In this document: positions 21,707-33,066 of the stretch, piece after piece | Numbering within the stretch: position 1 is the stretch's first letter | Layout of the letters: each line of letters opens with the position of its first letter | DNA from: Gracilaria gracilis | Lineage: Eukaryota > Rhodophyta > Florideophyceae > Gracilariales > Gracilariaceae | NCBI GenBank assembly: GCA_030374805.1 | Contig: JARGSG010000097.1 | Location: 119,446 to 183,445, forward strand | Direction of reading: 5' to 3' | Length of the DNA: 64,000 nt | Translations under genes and position numbers: made by a program | The notes under the pieces: generated by a model | The model's database searches: none | What the model was told of the DNA's origin: nothing | What the model saw: the letters and a program-made list of their open reading frames with translations, nothing else

Positions 21707-23400
21707 ATGGGGAAACTTAAAACGAGAAGTGCGAATGCGAATGCGAATGCGGAGGATGTAAGCGGGTGCGCGTCAAAAGAACGAACGCGTGCAGAGGTGG
21801 CTGGTCGGGGTCGCGAGGATGGCTTGGGTAGTACTACGCGTGCGCCTCGAAGCGGCGATGTGGAAAATGACGAGGGCGGTATTGGGCGTAGTTCGCGCGC
21901 TCCTCGAAGCAGATTACGTGGGAAAGGTAGGAAGAACACGGGGAGAGGGTATGGAGGCCGACCTTTGGAGCGAACCGAGCGAACCGAGCGAACCTATCGC
22001 ACCGAGCAAACGGAGCGAACCGAGCAAACGGTAAGTGCTTTGGTAACATAAGCTACTCCGCTTCCGCATGAGATGAGAAATGAAGTACGGCAAAGCAGGA
22101 GAGGGATGGGCGGAAGGCAGGGGGATGATGCGCGGGGCGTTAGGGATAGAGGTTGGCGGCGAAGGGGCGATGACTCCACGCAAGTTGTAGAAGAAGGCGA
22201 TTGTGGAGATGTGATAGAGAAGGGGAGGGAGTGTCGCAGTGGGTGGGAGGGAAGGACGATAGCAAGAAGTACTAGTGCGATAGTTAGCGGTGGTATTCGA
22301 GGGAAGGAGGGAGAGAGTGGCTAGGGTTGGCGTTTGGGAGGGGAGGGGTCGCGAAAGAGAAGTAGGAGAAGGCGTTCAGGAGGCGAGGAACGAGGGAATG
22401 GAGGTGGTGGTTGATGTTAGGAGGAATCGAATGGTGGGAAGAGAAAGAACTGGTGGACCGCGACATACTGCGACGCGGGAGGACGAAAAAGTGGGGGGGT
22501 ATGAGCCATACGAGGGAGCATGGAAACGCAGAGGACAGTGGGAGGCGAATTGGGCGTGTGGGCGATGGAATGGGGAGCCACGCCAATTTGGAGAGGATGG
22601 AATGGCTCCGAGACAATTTGCCCGGGAGAGTTGTAGGACGTAGCAGTGGTGGATCAGTGATTGAGAATGTGAGAGACAATTTACCAGTGGATGGGAGGGT
22701 ATTCGAAGGAGAAAATGTCGTTGTCGGAAACCGGCATAGAACTGGAGGGAACTTGGTGGAAACAGCTGTGTGAACGCCTGAAGGAATACGTGTGAGGCAT
22801 AATGCCGTTCGGATTGAGGAATATGTGCATGAAGCAGGAGTCGACGATTCTGGGGATCGTGGAAAGAGGAACGGAGCAAGGGAAATGGGAACTACAGGAA
22901 TAGCAGAAGGAGATGAAAAGAACTTAGGCGTGTTGCCCAGGTCTGAACTGGTTCCGAGGGTGAATTCGTTGAAAGGGAAGCTGAGAAATATGAGGGAGGA
23001 TCACTATACCATGATGGTGAGTTTGAAGCTCACGCAGAAAGAATGGGAACTGGTGAGGGAGGAGCTGAAGGAGCAAAATCTTGTTGATTGAAAGTTTAAG
23101 GGAGGCTGTGAAGAGTAAGAAGCGAAGGGGGTGTGAGAAGAAAGTGAGGGGCGTCGAAAGCATGATATAGAGGTGCCAGAATGTTTTTACGGATTTGCAA
23201 GGGCTGTATATGAGAAGATTCTCCACTATGCGACGTTGGAGGCGTCAGAACTCTGTTTTGACGTATAGAACGTTGGTAGGAGCTAGAAGAACAGGAGTGA
23301 GACGGTAGGAGAAAGTAGCGAGGGCAGAATATTTGTGGTTGGGGAGAAGGAGATGGTACCTCGGTGCCCGTATCAAGTGGCATATGAGATGAGGGCGTAT
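21707..23400 (+). pseudogene. Coiled-coil basic protein, copy 2, truncated
   Basis: This is homologous to 3,267-5,895 and 48,379-50,997. The start MGKLKTRS is at 21,707. The Arg-Glu-Thr tract is longest here (about 21,967-22,030, from repeats of GAGCGAACC). Conserved later blocks include VLPRSELVPRVNSLKGKLRN and LKLTQKEWELVREELKEQN (22,930-23,090). The frame is interrupted at about 22,050, 22,325, 22,770, 23,090 and 23,270. Similarity stops abruptly in CATATGAGATGAGGGCGTA at 23,400, where retroelement sequence begins. The C-terminal Cys/His-containing third is missing. Confidence 0.55.
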
Positions 23401-23425
23401 AGGGGTTTAGGTCGGGAGACCACTT

Positions 23426-24242
23426 CTTAGTGCAATGCCCGCAAGCGGGAAGACACCAGAAGACGTCCTGATCTTCCTTTTACAAGGCAAACCCAGCTGT
23501 AGAGCCCTTCCAAGGATGACACGACTAAATCGGGTGTACGACCGAGGTCAACCCTTCACGAGCAGCGTAGGAAGGTAAGAAAAGAATATACTCCGAGTGA
23601 GCGGTGTTTTTGTGTGTTATCCTCGAAGGAGGCGAAGTGTCCACAGTGCGGCGAGTGCGACGCGGTGTCAGCACAGGCCGCAGGTTGCGAGGAGCAACCC
23701 AACAGAAGAGGGAAAAGAAGGGGGAGTCACGAGAGTGGCCAAAAGAAGCGGCAAAGCCGGAGAACACCTTATACAAGTGCGAACAAGACAATAGTTGGCA
23801 AATACTCCCAGCAATGGGTTCGTTTAGGTGACGCAGGAGGATATACATCCCGTTAGAAACGACGTATCCCTCCAACGAGGTGTAGAGTAAGGACGAAGGC
23901 GAAGAAGTCCAGAGCAAACCCTCGTTGGAGAAGTTTACTTAGTGGCGAAGGCCAAGTGCCGAGCCACTATATAGTAGAGTAATCTCCCTACAACTAGGCA
24001 AAAACTATCAAATAAATATCTAAATTACCAGCAATGCTGTGCCAACCATCTCTTGCGACTGTGCCACACGTGTTCCACTCATACCCATATTTCGGCTGCA
24101 GAGTGAGCGCGCGTGCACACAGTGCACAACGTGTAAACCACAATGGTAGTTTGCAACCCATGTAACGGTACTAATCGCGTCAATACGCAAGCGGAAAAAC
24201 GACTAAGTCGGTGAAATAGTCCCCAAAACGGGTTGCACTACA
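23426..24242 (-). repeat. LTR, minus orientation
   Basis: About 817 bp, clearly related to the reverse complement of 27,414-28,237 but with many differences. On the minus strand it starts TGTAGTGCAA. Its far end reads TTGCACTAAG, where the other LTR has TTGCACTACA. Outside it (23,401-23,425) lies a match to the primer-site region that follows the other LTR (AAGTGGTCTCCCG). This side should be 'internal' for a 5' LTR, but it continues for only 25 bp before copy 2 sequence. Confidence 0.7.
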
Positions 24243-24537
24243 TGTGAGGATGAAAGAAGAAGTCGAACGAGGTAACCTTGACTGTTAGCCTCAAAAAAGA
24301 TGTTCGCATAGCCATTGATCTGGGCGCGTATGCAGTTACAAAGCCGGTCTCCCTGCTGTTCCCTGATCATCTCCTGGGGAGTATTAGGGAAACACGCACC
24401 GGTTCCGGGTCTCCACCGTCTGCGATGAGCAAATCATCCCAAATTTCGTCGACAGTACTTCGCATTCCTCTTTACCCTCCTCAATGAAGAAACAGAGGAT
24501 ATTAACATCATCATCATCGACTCGTTATACTTCGATT
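24243..24537. other. No gene recognised; retroelement remnant
   Basis: About 300 bp lie between the left LTR and the RNase H remnant. Integrase would be expected here on the minus strand, but no HHCC or DDE block is visible, so an internal deletion is likely. Confidence 0.4.
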
Positions 24538-26100
24538 TTAGTTCCCAGAGGTGAAAGTGCATCGGCTTGCGCGTTGAGACAAACCTTTCTTGTAGGTGAT
24601 TTCATAATCGAACTCAGCTAACCGAAGACGCCACCGCATTAATCGCCCGGAATTTTTCGTGATTGGCATTAACGGACGCAACGAAGCATGATCCATATTG
24701 AAGGTAAGGTGCACACCCATAAGATATGGTCTGAATGTCAGCAAAGCCCATACCATGGCGAAACCCCCCTTTTCGGATACCGAACAGTTCCGTTCATGAA
24801 CAGTAAGCATGCGAGACCTAAAACCAATTGGCCTGCATTACCCTTCGGGTACGGTCAGAAATAAGGCAGAGCCGATATGGTAATCGTTGGAATCCGTATC
24901 CAAGGTATATGGCCACCCGTTCTTCGGCAAGGACAGCAAGACTGCTGATGTAACTATTGCTATGAGAGAGTTGAATGCTTCCACTTCCATGGGAGCAAGC
25001 GGAACCTGTTTTGGTGGTTGTCTCTTCTTTAGGAGTTCGTTGAGCGGTCCCGGGATCTTCCCGAAGCTAGGAATAACCGTCGATAGACTTTTCATAGTCC
25101 TAGAAAGGAGTGCAGCTGAGTCTGAATCGTAGGGGGCTTAATCTCTTTGAGGGGCTTCACGCGAGCCTGCTAGATCAGTAGCCGTGCTAAACGGATGATA
25201 TGTCCAAGATGCTTGACAGAGTCAGTACAGAATTAGCATTTTCTCAGCTTGAGTGTTATTCCTGGGTCAGACAGTGATGTCCTAATCTCCCGAACGTGTT
25301 CGAGGTGATCATCCAAATTATTGGAGAAGACGATGATATCGTCAAGGTAGAAGAGCCAACTCCGCCGTTTAGAACAGGCAAGGAGGATATCCAAAGCACG
25401 CTAAAATGTAGCGGGGGCATTGGTAAGTCCTAAAGACGTACGCCTAACGCTATAAATCAGGTGAACGCCGTCTTATCACGGTGTTTCGGTCGCGCGGGGA
25501 ATTGCCAATACCCCTAATTTGCATCCAAAGTGGAGAAAAGGGTTGCATCGCTAAGCAAGTCGATATTCCCGTCCATACAAGGTATGAGGTACACGTCCTT
25601 GACTCTGAAATAGTTAAGGCGTCTATAGGTCATACAAAAGCGCCAAGATCCATCGGGTTTCGGAGCCAATACAACTGGAGATTCCCACGGCGACTGGAGT
25701 GGTCCTATTACGCTCGCGCGGAGCATCTTGTTGACATGAAATTCTTTCGCTTTACTTGTCTTCATGCCTGCCCTGTAAGGATGCTTAGCAATAGGCTTGC
25801 TGCCGGGTAGTAAATCAATCCGGTGTTCCGTAGCCATACCCTTTCCCAGGCATCCATTCCACATTGTTGTAAAGTTGCGTAGCAAATAACGCAGCCTCTT
25901 GCCCTCTGCAGCCGATAAACGGCCGAGATTCAGTTCTTCTAACTCCCTGATAGCGTCAATCCTGTCATAGGTCGTTGATACGGCTTTCGTTTCAGGGTCT
26001 CCCGTGTTGGTAACCGTCTGGTACGGGTTCGACGCTTGTACACGCGATAAATACCCCCTCCCCGTCCTGAAAGCGAGAACCACCAGCGATTTTCTCGAAA
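24538..26100 (-). pseudogene. Ty3/Gypsy reverse transcriptase-RNase H remnant
   Basis: This is a minus-strand pol fragment. The upstream block is LNLGRLSAAEGKRLRYLL; then comes the typical N-terminal reverse-transcriptase region (YRAGMKTSKAKEFHVNKML, SPWESPVVLAPKPDGSWRFC, YRRLN). The catalytic motif reads YLDD, seen as the complement of 25,325-25,360. A connection block (LPKNGWPYTLDTDSNDYHIG) and RNase H (RNCSVSEKGGFAMVWAL, RPYLMGVHLTFNMDHASL) follow. Stops and frame changes occur between 25,514 and 25,095 and near 24,838. Protease and integrase are absent. The pol sequence has diverged from the right-hand element. Confidence 0.65.
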
Positions 26101-26239
26101 ATCCGGAGCATCTCGGTGGCAGTCACCTTTGTAGGGATTAGAGACTTCAGGTGTAGGAGCACAATTCCAATTTCTTGGTTCTTAACCAGATACTGGGACT
26201 TCTGGCCAAGGTTGACTTGTAACCCCCGAAATGGGGGCT

Positions 26240-27413
26240 CGTTTGAGATTTAAAGAACATCATTCACCAACGCGGGCTCACAGTCCTCATACAACTAGTT
26301 AGATGGTTAAACAACAGCATATGACGTGGACCATCATTTGTTTCATAGGCGCTGAAAGTCTTTACTAGATTGCCGGCAGTTTTGGTGTTGCGGGGAGGTC
26401 TCAAAGAGGCCCTTGGTGCCTTTCTTGTCTTGCAGGAGCGCCTTGGGAAATGACAAAACCTATTGTTTGGTCTGGTCGTAACACGCTGAATGTTCCAATT
26501 GCCTTTCATAGGCTCTGAAAGTCTTTACTAGTTTCCCAGCACCCTTGATGGTGCGAAGTATGCCAAAATGAAGCCCTTTGTGCCCCTCATGTCTTGCAGG
26601 AGCGCCTGGGAAACAGCCACATCCTACGATTGGGTCTGGCCGTAACACTTGGAACGTGCAAAGTGGGTTTCATAGGCTATGAAGTCTTTAATAGTCTGCC
26701 AGCACTCTTCTTGTTCCGGGGTATGCCTTAAAGAGGCCCTTAGTGCCCCTCATGTCTGGCAAGAGCGTCTTTGAAACTTCCACAACCTTTCATTGGGTCT
26801 GGTAGTGGCCCAAGACTGGCCGTAACACGCCCAACCTACCAAGTGGCTTTTATATGCCATGAAAGTCTTCACTGGTTTGGTGAAACTATTCATGTGGCGG
26901 AGTTTGCCTAAAAGAGGCTCTTTGGGCTCCTCATGTCTTGAAGAGGCGCCTTGGTAAATTCCAACAACTATCATGGGGTCTGGTGGTATCCCAAAACTGG
27001 CAGTAACATGCTGAACGTTACAAGTAGCTTTCATAAGCTATGAAAGTCTTCACTAGTTTGGCAGCACTCTTGGTGTTGTGATGAATGCCTCAAGGAGGCC
27101 CATTGTGCCCATAATGTCTTGCGGGAGCGCCTTGGGAACTGCCACAACCTATAATGGGAGCTGGCAGCAAAGTACGGAATGTACCAAGTGGCTTTAATAG
27201 GCTATGAAACTCTTTACTTCATTGCCAGCAGTCTTGATGTGGCGGTGTATCTCTCGAAGAAGCCCTTCGTGCCCGTCATGTCTTGCAGAAGCGCCTCGGG
27301 ATCTGCCACAACCTATCATAGGCCCTGGCCGAAACAAGCTGAATGAACCAAGTGGCTTTCATAGGCTATGAAAGTCTTTACTTGTTTGCTAGCAGTCTTG
27401 GCAATGCAGGGTA
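26240..27413. repeat. Tandem repeat, about 164-bp unit, seven copies
   Basis: The phrase GAAAGTCTTTACTAG recurs near 26,353, 26,517, 26,680, 26,868, 27,043, 27,207 and 27,371 (periods 164, 163, 188, 175, 164, 164). Each unit also has a 'gccc-tcatgtcttgcaggagcgcc' phrase. It lies between the left pol remnant and the right LTR. It could be the 5' untranslated region of the left element or independent DNA. No convincing protein was seen in either strand. Confidence 0.75.
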
Positions 27414-28237
27414 TGTAGTGCAACGCCCCGCAGGGGATACTTTACCGACTTAATCGTTTTCCCGCTTTTGCGCAGCGATGCTCACCACCGCTACAAGCCG
27501 GTTGTCTGCCACAATCTGGTGTGCATAGTGTACACGTTGTGCGTCGTGTGCACGCCCGCTCGTTCTGCAGCCCCAATATGGGTATTACTGGTACACGTGT
27601 GGCACGGTTGCAAGGGAGGGTTGGCACAGCATTGCTGGTATTTTAGATATTTATTAGATAGTATTTGCCTACTTTAGGGAGGTTTCTACACATTATATAG
27701 TGCCAAGGTACTAAGGCCTTGCCACTTAGTAAATCTCCCCAACCAGAGTTGGCTCTACACTTCTTCGCCTTCGTCCGTACTCTACTCCTCCCTGGAGGGA
27801 TACGTCGTTGCTAACGGGCTGTCTATCCCCCTGCGTCACCTGAACGAACCCATTGTTGGGAGCATTTACCAATTATTGTCGTGGTCGCCCTTGTATAAGG
27901 TGTCCTCTGGCTTTGCAGTTTCTTGATCACTCTCGTGACTCCCCCGTCTTTTCCCTTTCCTTTTGGAATGCTCCCCGCGATCTGCGGCCTGTGCTGCCGC
28001 CGCGTCGCACTCGCCACACTGTGTACACCTCGCCTGGTTGGAAGATAACACACACACGCCGCTCACGCGGAGTAACTTCTTGTATCACCTTCCTACGCTG
28101 GTCGTGAAGGGACGACCACAGTCTTACACCCGACGAAGTCGTGTCATCCCTGGAAGGGCTCTACTGCTGGGTTTGCCTCGTGGGAGAAAGATTCGGACGT
28201 CTTCTGGTGTTTTATCGCTTACAGCCATTGCACTACA
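27414..28237 (+). repeat. 5' LTR of right-hand chromovirus
   Basis: An 824-bp repeat starts TGTAGTGCAA and ends TTGCACTACA. It has the TG...CA boundaries and a 10-bp perfect terminal inverted repeat. It is followed by a primer-site-like segment. A second copy in inverted orientation lies at 23,426-24,242. The expected matching 3' LTR was not found before 36,890. Confidence 0.75.
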
Positions 28238-28425
28238 AAGTGGTCTCCCGCCCTAGAACGTTGGTTGTGTGGTTTTCCTCTCTTGAGGTGATTTCTACAT
28301 TTTTTTCCGGAAGATTCCGTGTTCTCGCGTTGAACGGTTTAACCGATGTGTCGGAAGCCATCTGGGGCGGAGCCGGCGATTACCCGCAGGCGCTCCCGAG
28401 ATGATGGGATGTTCCAGATGATCGG
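28238..28425 (+). other. Primer-binding-site-like segment and leader
   Basis: Three bases after the LTR comes TGGTCTCCCGCC. It begins TGG, as expected for the complement of a tRNA CCA end, and it is conserved next to the left LTR. The priming tRNA cannot be named. The rest is leader with no recognised gene. Confidence 0.4.
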
Positions 28426-30512
28426 GTGGTTTCTAAAATCCGAGTTCGGGCTGGTTCTATCCTCGCCGCGAAGGTTTCCTCATGGACTTCCAGTCAAAAT
28501 CGGGAATCCCGGGACCTTCCATTTCTTTCGTTGTCCAGCCCTCGGCACGTTGCCAGGCCTGCTATAGTCGCTACTGGTCCGCCTCCGGCGTCCCAGCCAG
28601 TCGCCGCTGTTGCGGGATCCCTACCTCGCCGAGAGGCTGCCAACACCCCTGAGGAATTCTTTGCAGGACCAGGTTCGACTCTGCGTTCCGTTCAGAATAC
28701 CCTAAAAGGAAAGTTTCGCGCCCTCCGTGAAGTGGTCGAGGGATTCGCTGCGAAGGACGTTGCTGAGGACCTCCGTATTTTACCTTCTGATGTCAACAAA
28801 TTGCTGGAGTGTCTAGGTTCACCCACCGCTTTCGTAGAAAGGATTGAGGAGCGTTTCAATCGCGTCTGTGCCCGTCTGGAGACGTTGCAGCAGACCATCG
28901 TAATAGATGGTCACTCTCCGGGTGATTCGGTTGCTGCTGTGGCACAACGCGAACAGCACCCTGGACAGGGCAAGGACCGCCGCAGGCGGAAACCTCAACG
29001 CCGAAACTACGATCCGGATACATCGACTTCGTCGGAATCTCACCGGTGTAACTCGGACAGGTCTGTATCGACAGACTCCGAGTTGGAGGACGGTCGCCGT
29101 GGGCGCTCTCCGCCCCCTAAGCGGTCGTCTGCCACCCAGGAGATGATCCGCTCCCGTACTAAGGGCAGGAAGCATTCCGGACTCCGGGAACTGAAACTTA
29201 CGTATAGGATTATCGAAAGTTACTTTCGTATCGATACTATCAGCTGGAGGAATCATCGCTGGATCGCATACTCCGTGGGACGGGCAAAATGAAAGATTGC
29301 ATCAAGCCCATGCAACTCTCACTGAGGAACCAGAAATTTTCTGGAGAGGATGCAATCATGGTGCTGGATTTACTCGCCCACTTTGTCGCGGAAGCCGATA
29401 TACTCGGGATGAACGAAGGACAAGCCTACGTGGCGCTGCCGTACTTTTTACGGGGAGTGGCCGAAGACCAATTCCACTCTGTAAGAGGTTCATCTAGGGC
29501 CTTCAAAGAAGGGGTGACATGCTGGCCGGAAGCCGTCCAGTACCTCTTGAGGTCATACGCGACGAATGCTGTTATTCAGTCCGCGATCCCCGCATTGAGG
29601 GATACCCGACAACCTTCCGGAGAGGTCGAAACCGACTACTCGGTACGCCTTAACAAGGGTTTCTACCACTGTGGTAATGTCTACCACGCCGGGAAACGTT
29701 GCACGATGTTCATTGATGGGCTCGACCCTGCCATCAAGACACCCGTCGCCCGTCGTTGGGAGGATAAGCCCAAGATAACATATCTTGAGCTGGTCCAAGC
29801 CACACGGGCAGAAGGTGATGCATTGCGTGCATGTGTCTCTCATCACAGGTCTAAGTCCGCTAAAGCGTTGATGATGGAGACTCTTTCTCCATCTTTGTCG
29901 CTTGTCGAGAATGAAGGCCCTCAACAGGGATACGACACGGTGCACTTGGCGCACGACGAGGTCTGCTCAGTTCCTACATCGGAACTACCGTCCACGACGG
30001 ATAATTCTTTCGCCACCGCACGAGGAGAGCTGCTTCTCTATGCGAACAGTACCCGTGTCCCCGCAACGCGGATTCCGTATTCGAACGGAGTTTCCCATTA
30101 TCAACGTCCTGGATGGAAAGATACCCGCTGTGCGATACGTTTCGCCGAAGGTCGGGATGGAACCCCACGAGGGGCAGCGACGAGGCCGATATGCCACATC
30201 TCTTGCAGGCATGGCCACTTTTTGCCGCATTTCCTTCTCACAGCGAGGGAATTGGCCAAAGTCGCAGTCAACTACGAGATCCTCACTCCAGAGAAGAAAC
30301 ATTCGGTACCGACAGCGTCGTATCTGCGTGCGAAGATGGCCTTCTGGCACGTGGTTCCGCAATCGCGGTCAGTTTCGATTACATCGTTTATCCCTGCTCC
30401 GCAGATTGTTGACCCAAACGCCACTCGCGTGGAGATCTCTCAACGAGGAGCCCAAGCTTTCGTTGTCGAGGAGCCTGAGATGCAACTGCAGGCGGAAGAT
30501 CAAGGAAAGTGA
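28426..30512 (+). pseudogene. Gag-like polyprotein of chromovirus, frameshifted
   Basis: The first part (28,426-29,292) is proline/alanine-rich and then basic and serine-rich (RRRRKPQRR, then STSSES). The second part (29,289-30,512) begins in another frame at an ATGA overlap and holds the capsid-like helical region (LSLRNQKFSGEDAIMVLDLL, ALPYFLRGVAEDQF, MFIDGLDP). A zinc-knuckle-like segment near 30,190-30,235 (CHISCRHGHFLPHF) keeps the first Cys and the His of the usual CCHC spacing, but Ser and Phe occupy the other two positions. The overlap may be a frameshift mutation or an element-specific signal. The product would form the particle and package RNA. Confidence 0.55.
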
Positions 30513-30729
30513 AGAAGGTAGTCTCCCCTCAGGGAGAGGCGTCCTCAGAGTCGAGGCTGTTGACGCCCGAGGCGTTGTTACCTCGCTCCCCGGTGAAAAT
30601 CCTGTCAAGAAGTGACACCGCTGACGTGAGTTCAGAACACTTGGGTGTTCTGCATCGACTGTGAATACGGAGAAAGAATAACTGGATCCCGGATAGAATC
30701 ATGGTGATGGCCAAGCGTAAGTATAAATT

Positions 30730-33048
30730 ATACGCTGATCTTGGCCTCAACCCCCAGTTTCTGATAGGATTTCTCACTGTCCTTGATATAGGTGCGCCCC
30801 GAACTTTGTCGCGGAGTCCTTATTACCCCCGCTGAGGCGGTCTCGTATCCGGTCCCAAGCGGTCCCGAACGTCTCTGATGCGAATAACAACCCGTTGTTG
30901 ACGGTGGGAACCTTCGAATTAGTCGTCCGGTTGGGCACCTTTATGGTGAAGCTCGAATTTATTGTTTGTCAGTCGTTGGCTGCACCAGTTATACTGGGAT
31001 ATGATTTCTGCAACAAATTTGTCGAAGCAATCCGGTCCCGCCTCAGGCGTGTGGGCCTGGACAACCGATCGTCTGTGCCAATCGTCCGACGCCCGCTCAA
31101 GCGCGCTTCACCGAAGCAAGTTCCGCTACCTGCTGCGCAGGAACCAATTCCCGCCTCGCAGAATTCTACAAAGCTTCGCGTTGCTACGTCGGTTTCTATT
31201 CCACCAGAGTCCCAAGTTATGGTGCAGGTCAACTCCGGTCAACACGGTCTTCGGGTCATACACCCCTCCCCTCGTTGTACGAGAAATTTCAAGTAACTGT
31301 TGCAAACGGAATGGTGGAGGAGCACTCGGATACTCCCTTTCGAATCTTGGTTGCCAACCTTGGCAGCAAACCCCAGTATCTGATAAAGAACCAAGTAATT
31401 GGATCATTCACCCATCACCGAACCCCGACGTTCCATCTAAGGTTGGGGAGGACACTGCCATTTCAAAAAGGAAGTCACCGTATGGTTCGGATTTGCACCC
31501 TTTTTCCGACACCGGGCTGCGTGGCCTACAAACTACGACCAGCTTGCACCGGTGAAGGCTCTTGAAGAACTGTACCTCGGTGACGTACTGTCAGCATGGC
31601 AAACAACTCCGTAATATGCTACGGGAATTTACCACAATTTGGGATGGCTCTCTGGGAGAGATCAACACCACGGAGCACTGTACCGACTTATTGTCGAACG
31701 TGCGTCAGGTTGCGCAACCCCCATACAGGGCAGGACCCAAAAACCGGGAAGAAAAGCAGTTCCAAGTGGACAAGATGCTCCGCGCCGGGGTGATTAAGCT
31801 CGCTCAGTCACCCTGGGCTTCTCCAGTTGTACTGGAAATGAACGCCGACGGCACGTGGCGATTCTGCATCGACTACCGCCGGCTAAACGCCGTAACTGTA
31901 CGGAATAGCTATCCCATACCACGTATGGACAAGTGAATCAACTCGCTTGGCAATGCTATCGTTTTCACGGCGTTGGATGCAAAGTGAAGATATTAGCAGG
32001 TCCCTGTAAGGGAAGAGGACCGCGACAAGACTGCATTAGTCTGCCACTCTGGGTCCATCCGCTTCAAGTGGATGCCATTTCGATTAATCAACGCCTTCTC
32101 TACTTTCCAACGAGCGGTCGATATCTTTCTCAATAGGTTCAAGTGGCGGTCGGGCTTGGTATATCTGGATGTTATCATTGTCTTCTGAGATAACCTTGAA
32201 GACCACCTCAACCAGATCAGGGAAGTTCTAACCGTTTTACGAAATGCTAGGATAACCCTTAAGCTGAGAAAGTGTGAGTTCTTCACTGATACCATCAAGT
32301 ATCTTGGAAATGTGATTCGCCCTGGATGGTTGTCGATCGAGGAGGCTCGCCTCAAATCCCTCTTTGAGGCAAAGCAACCCGGTACTCAGACGGAACTCCG
32401 GTCCTCTCTGGGGTTAGTCAACGTCTATCGACGGTTTATCACGAACTTCTCGGAAATCGCTGCGCCGCTTAACGGGCTATTGCGCAAGGGACAACCATCG
32501 AAACTGGAACCCTTAACTCCCGTGCAAGCCGAAGCGTTTAACTCCCTAAATGAGGCTGTCACGTCAGCACCGATTCTTTCGTTACCCAAATTGGGATTGC
32601 CGTACTCCGTGGACATGGCCTCGAGTGACTATCAAGTTGGTTGCGCTGATTTTTAGACCACTCCAGACCAGGAACGGAAGCCAATTGGTTATTGGTCGCG
32701 TTCACTGAACGTCCACGAACGGAACTACTCTGTTCAGAGAAAAAGTGTCTCGCCGTTGTGTGGGCGCTTTGCACTCTTCGCCCCTACCTGATGGGTGTGC
32801 AGTTTACAGTGTACATGGATCATTCCTCGCTGAGGTGGTTGATGAATATCTCCGATCCATCTGGCCGCCTGATGCGGTCAAGACTGAGTTTAGCGGAATA
32901 TGAATTCACAGTCATATATAAAAAGGGAGCGCTGAACACTCAGGCCCATGCGCTTTTGCCTCTACCCACGAGTGGGGAAGCCCCCGCAACCGAGGATGAT
33001 GACATACCGTGTTTCGTCGTAGACGGACAGGAACCGGGAGATCCGTAA
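30730..33048 (+). pseudogene. Protease, reverse transcriptase and RNase H region, decayed
   Basis: A protease-like block at about 30,769-30,825 reads FLTVLDIGAPRTLS, where retroviral-type aspartic proteases have Asp-Thr/Ser-Gly. A downstream VILGYDFC block (30,990-31,015) supports it. Reverse transcriptase follows (YRAGPKNREEKQFQVDKML, SPWASPVVLEMNADGTWRFC, DYRRLN; 31,715-31,936). The catalytic segment near 32,158 reads VYLDVIIVF, one Asp short of the usual pair. The connection region is 32,312-32,656. RNase H is 32,692-33,048 (MDHSSLRWLMN). Stops interrupt at 31,564, 31,936 and 32,656, among others. The lost residues make activity unlikely. Confidence 0.7.
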
Positions 33049-33066
33049 TGGCCAGAAGATCTGCAT

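Larger units (their letters stand above)
10612..23400 (+). mobile_element. Element copy 2, most complete left arm
   Basis: This runs from the shared terminus (CGGTGTTCTCAGAATG) through gene A, reductase, dioxygenase, ParB-like gene, hairpins, methyltransferase-SET and most of the coiled-coil gene. It is the only copy with the ParB-like gene and an uninterrupted middle. The right arm is cut at 23,400, where retroelement sequence starts in the middle of the coiled-coil gene. No continuation of this coiled-coil gene or its transposase is seen on the far side of the retroelement. Confidence 0.65.

Noticed and set aside
21960..22030. The ERTERT tract as a sign of a telomerase-like protein
   Set aside because: It is a simple repeat of GAGCGAACC; no reverse-transcriptase motifs are near.
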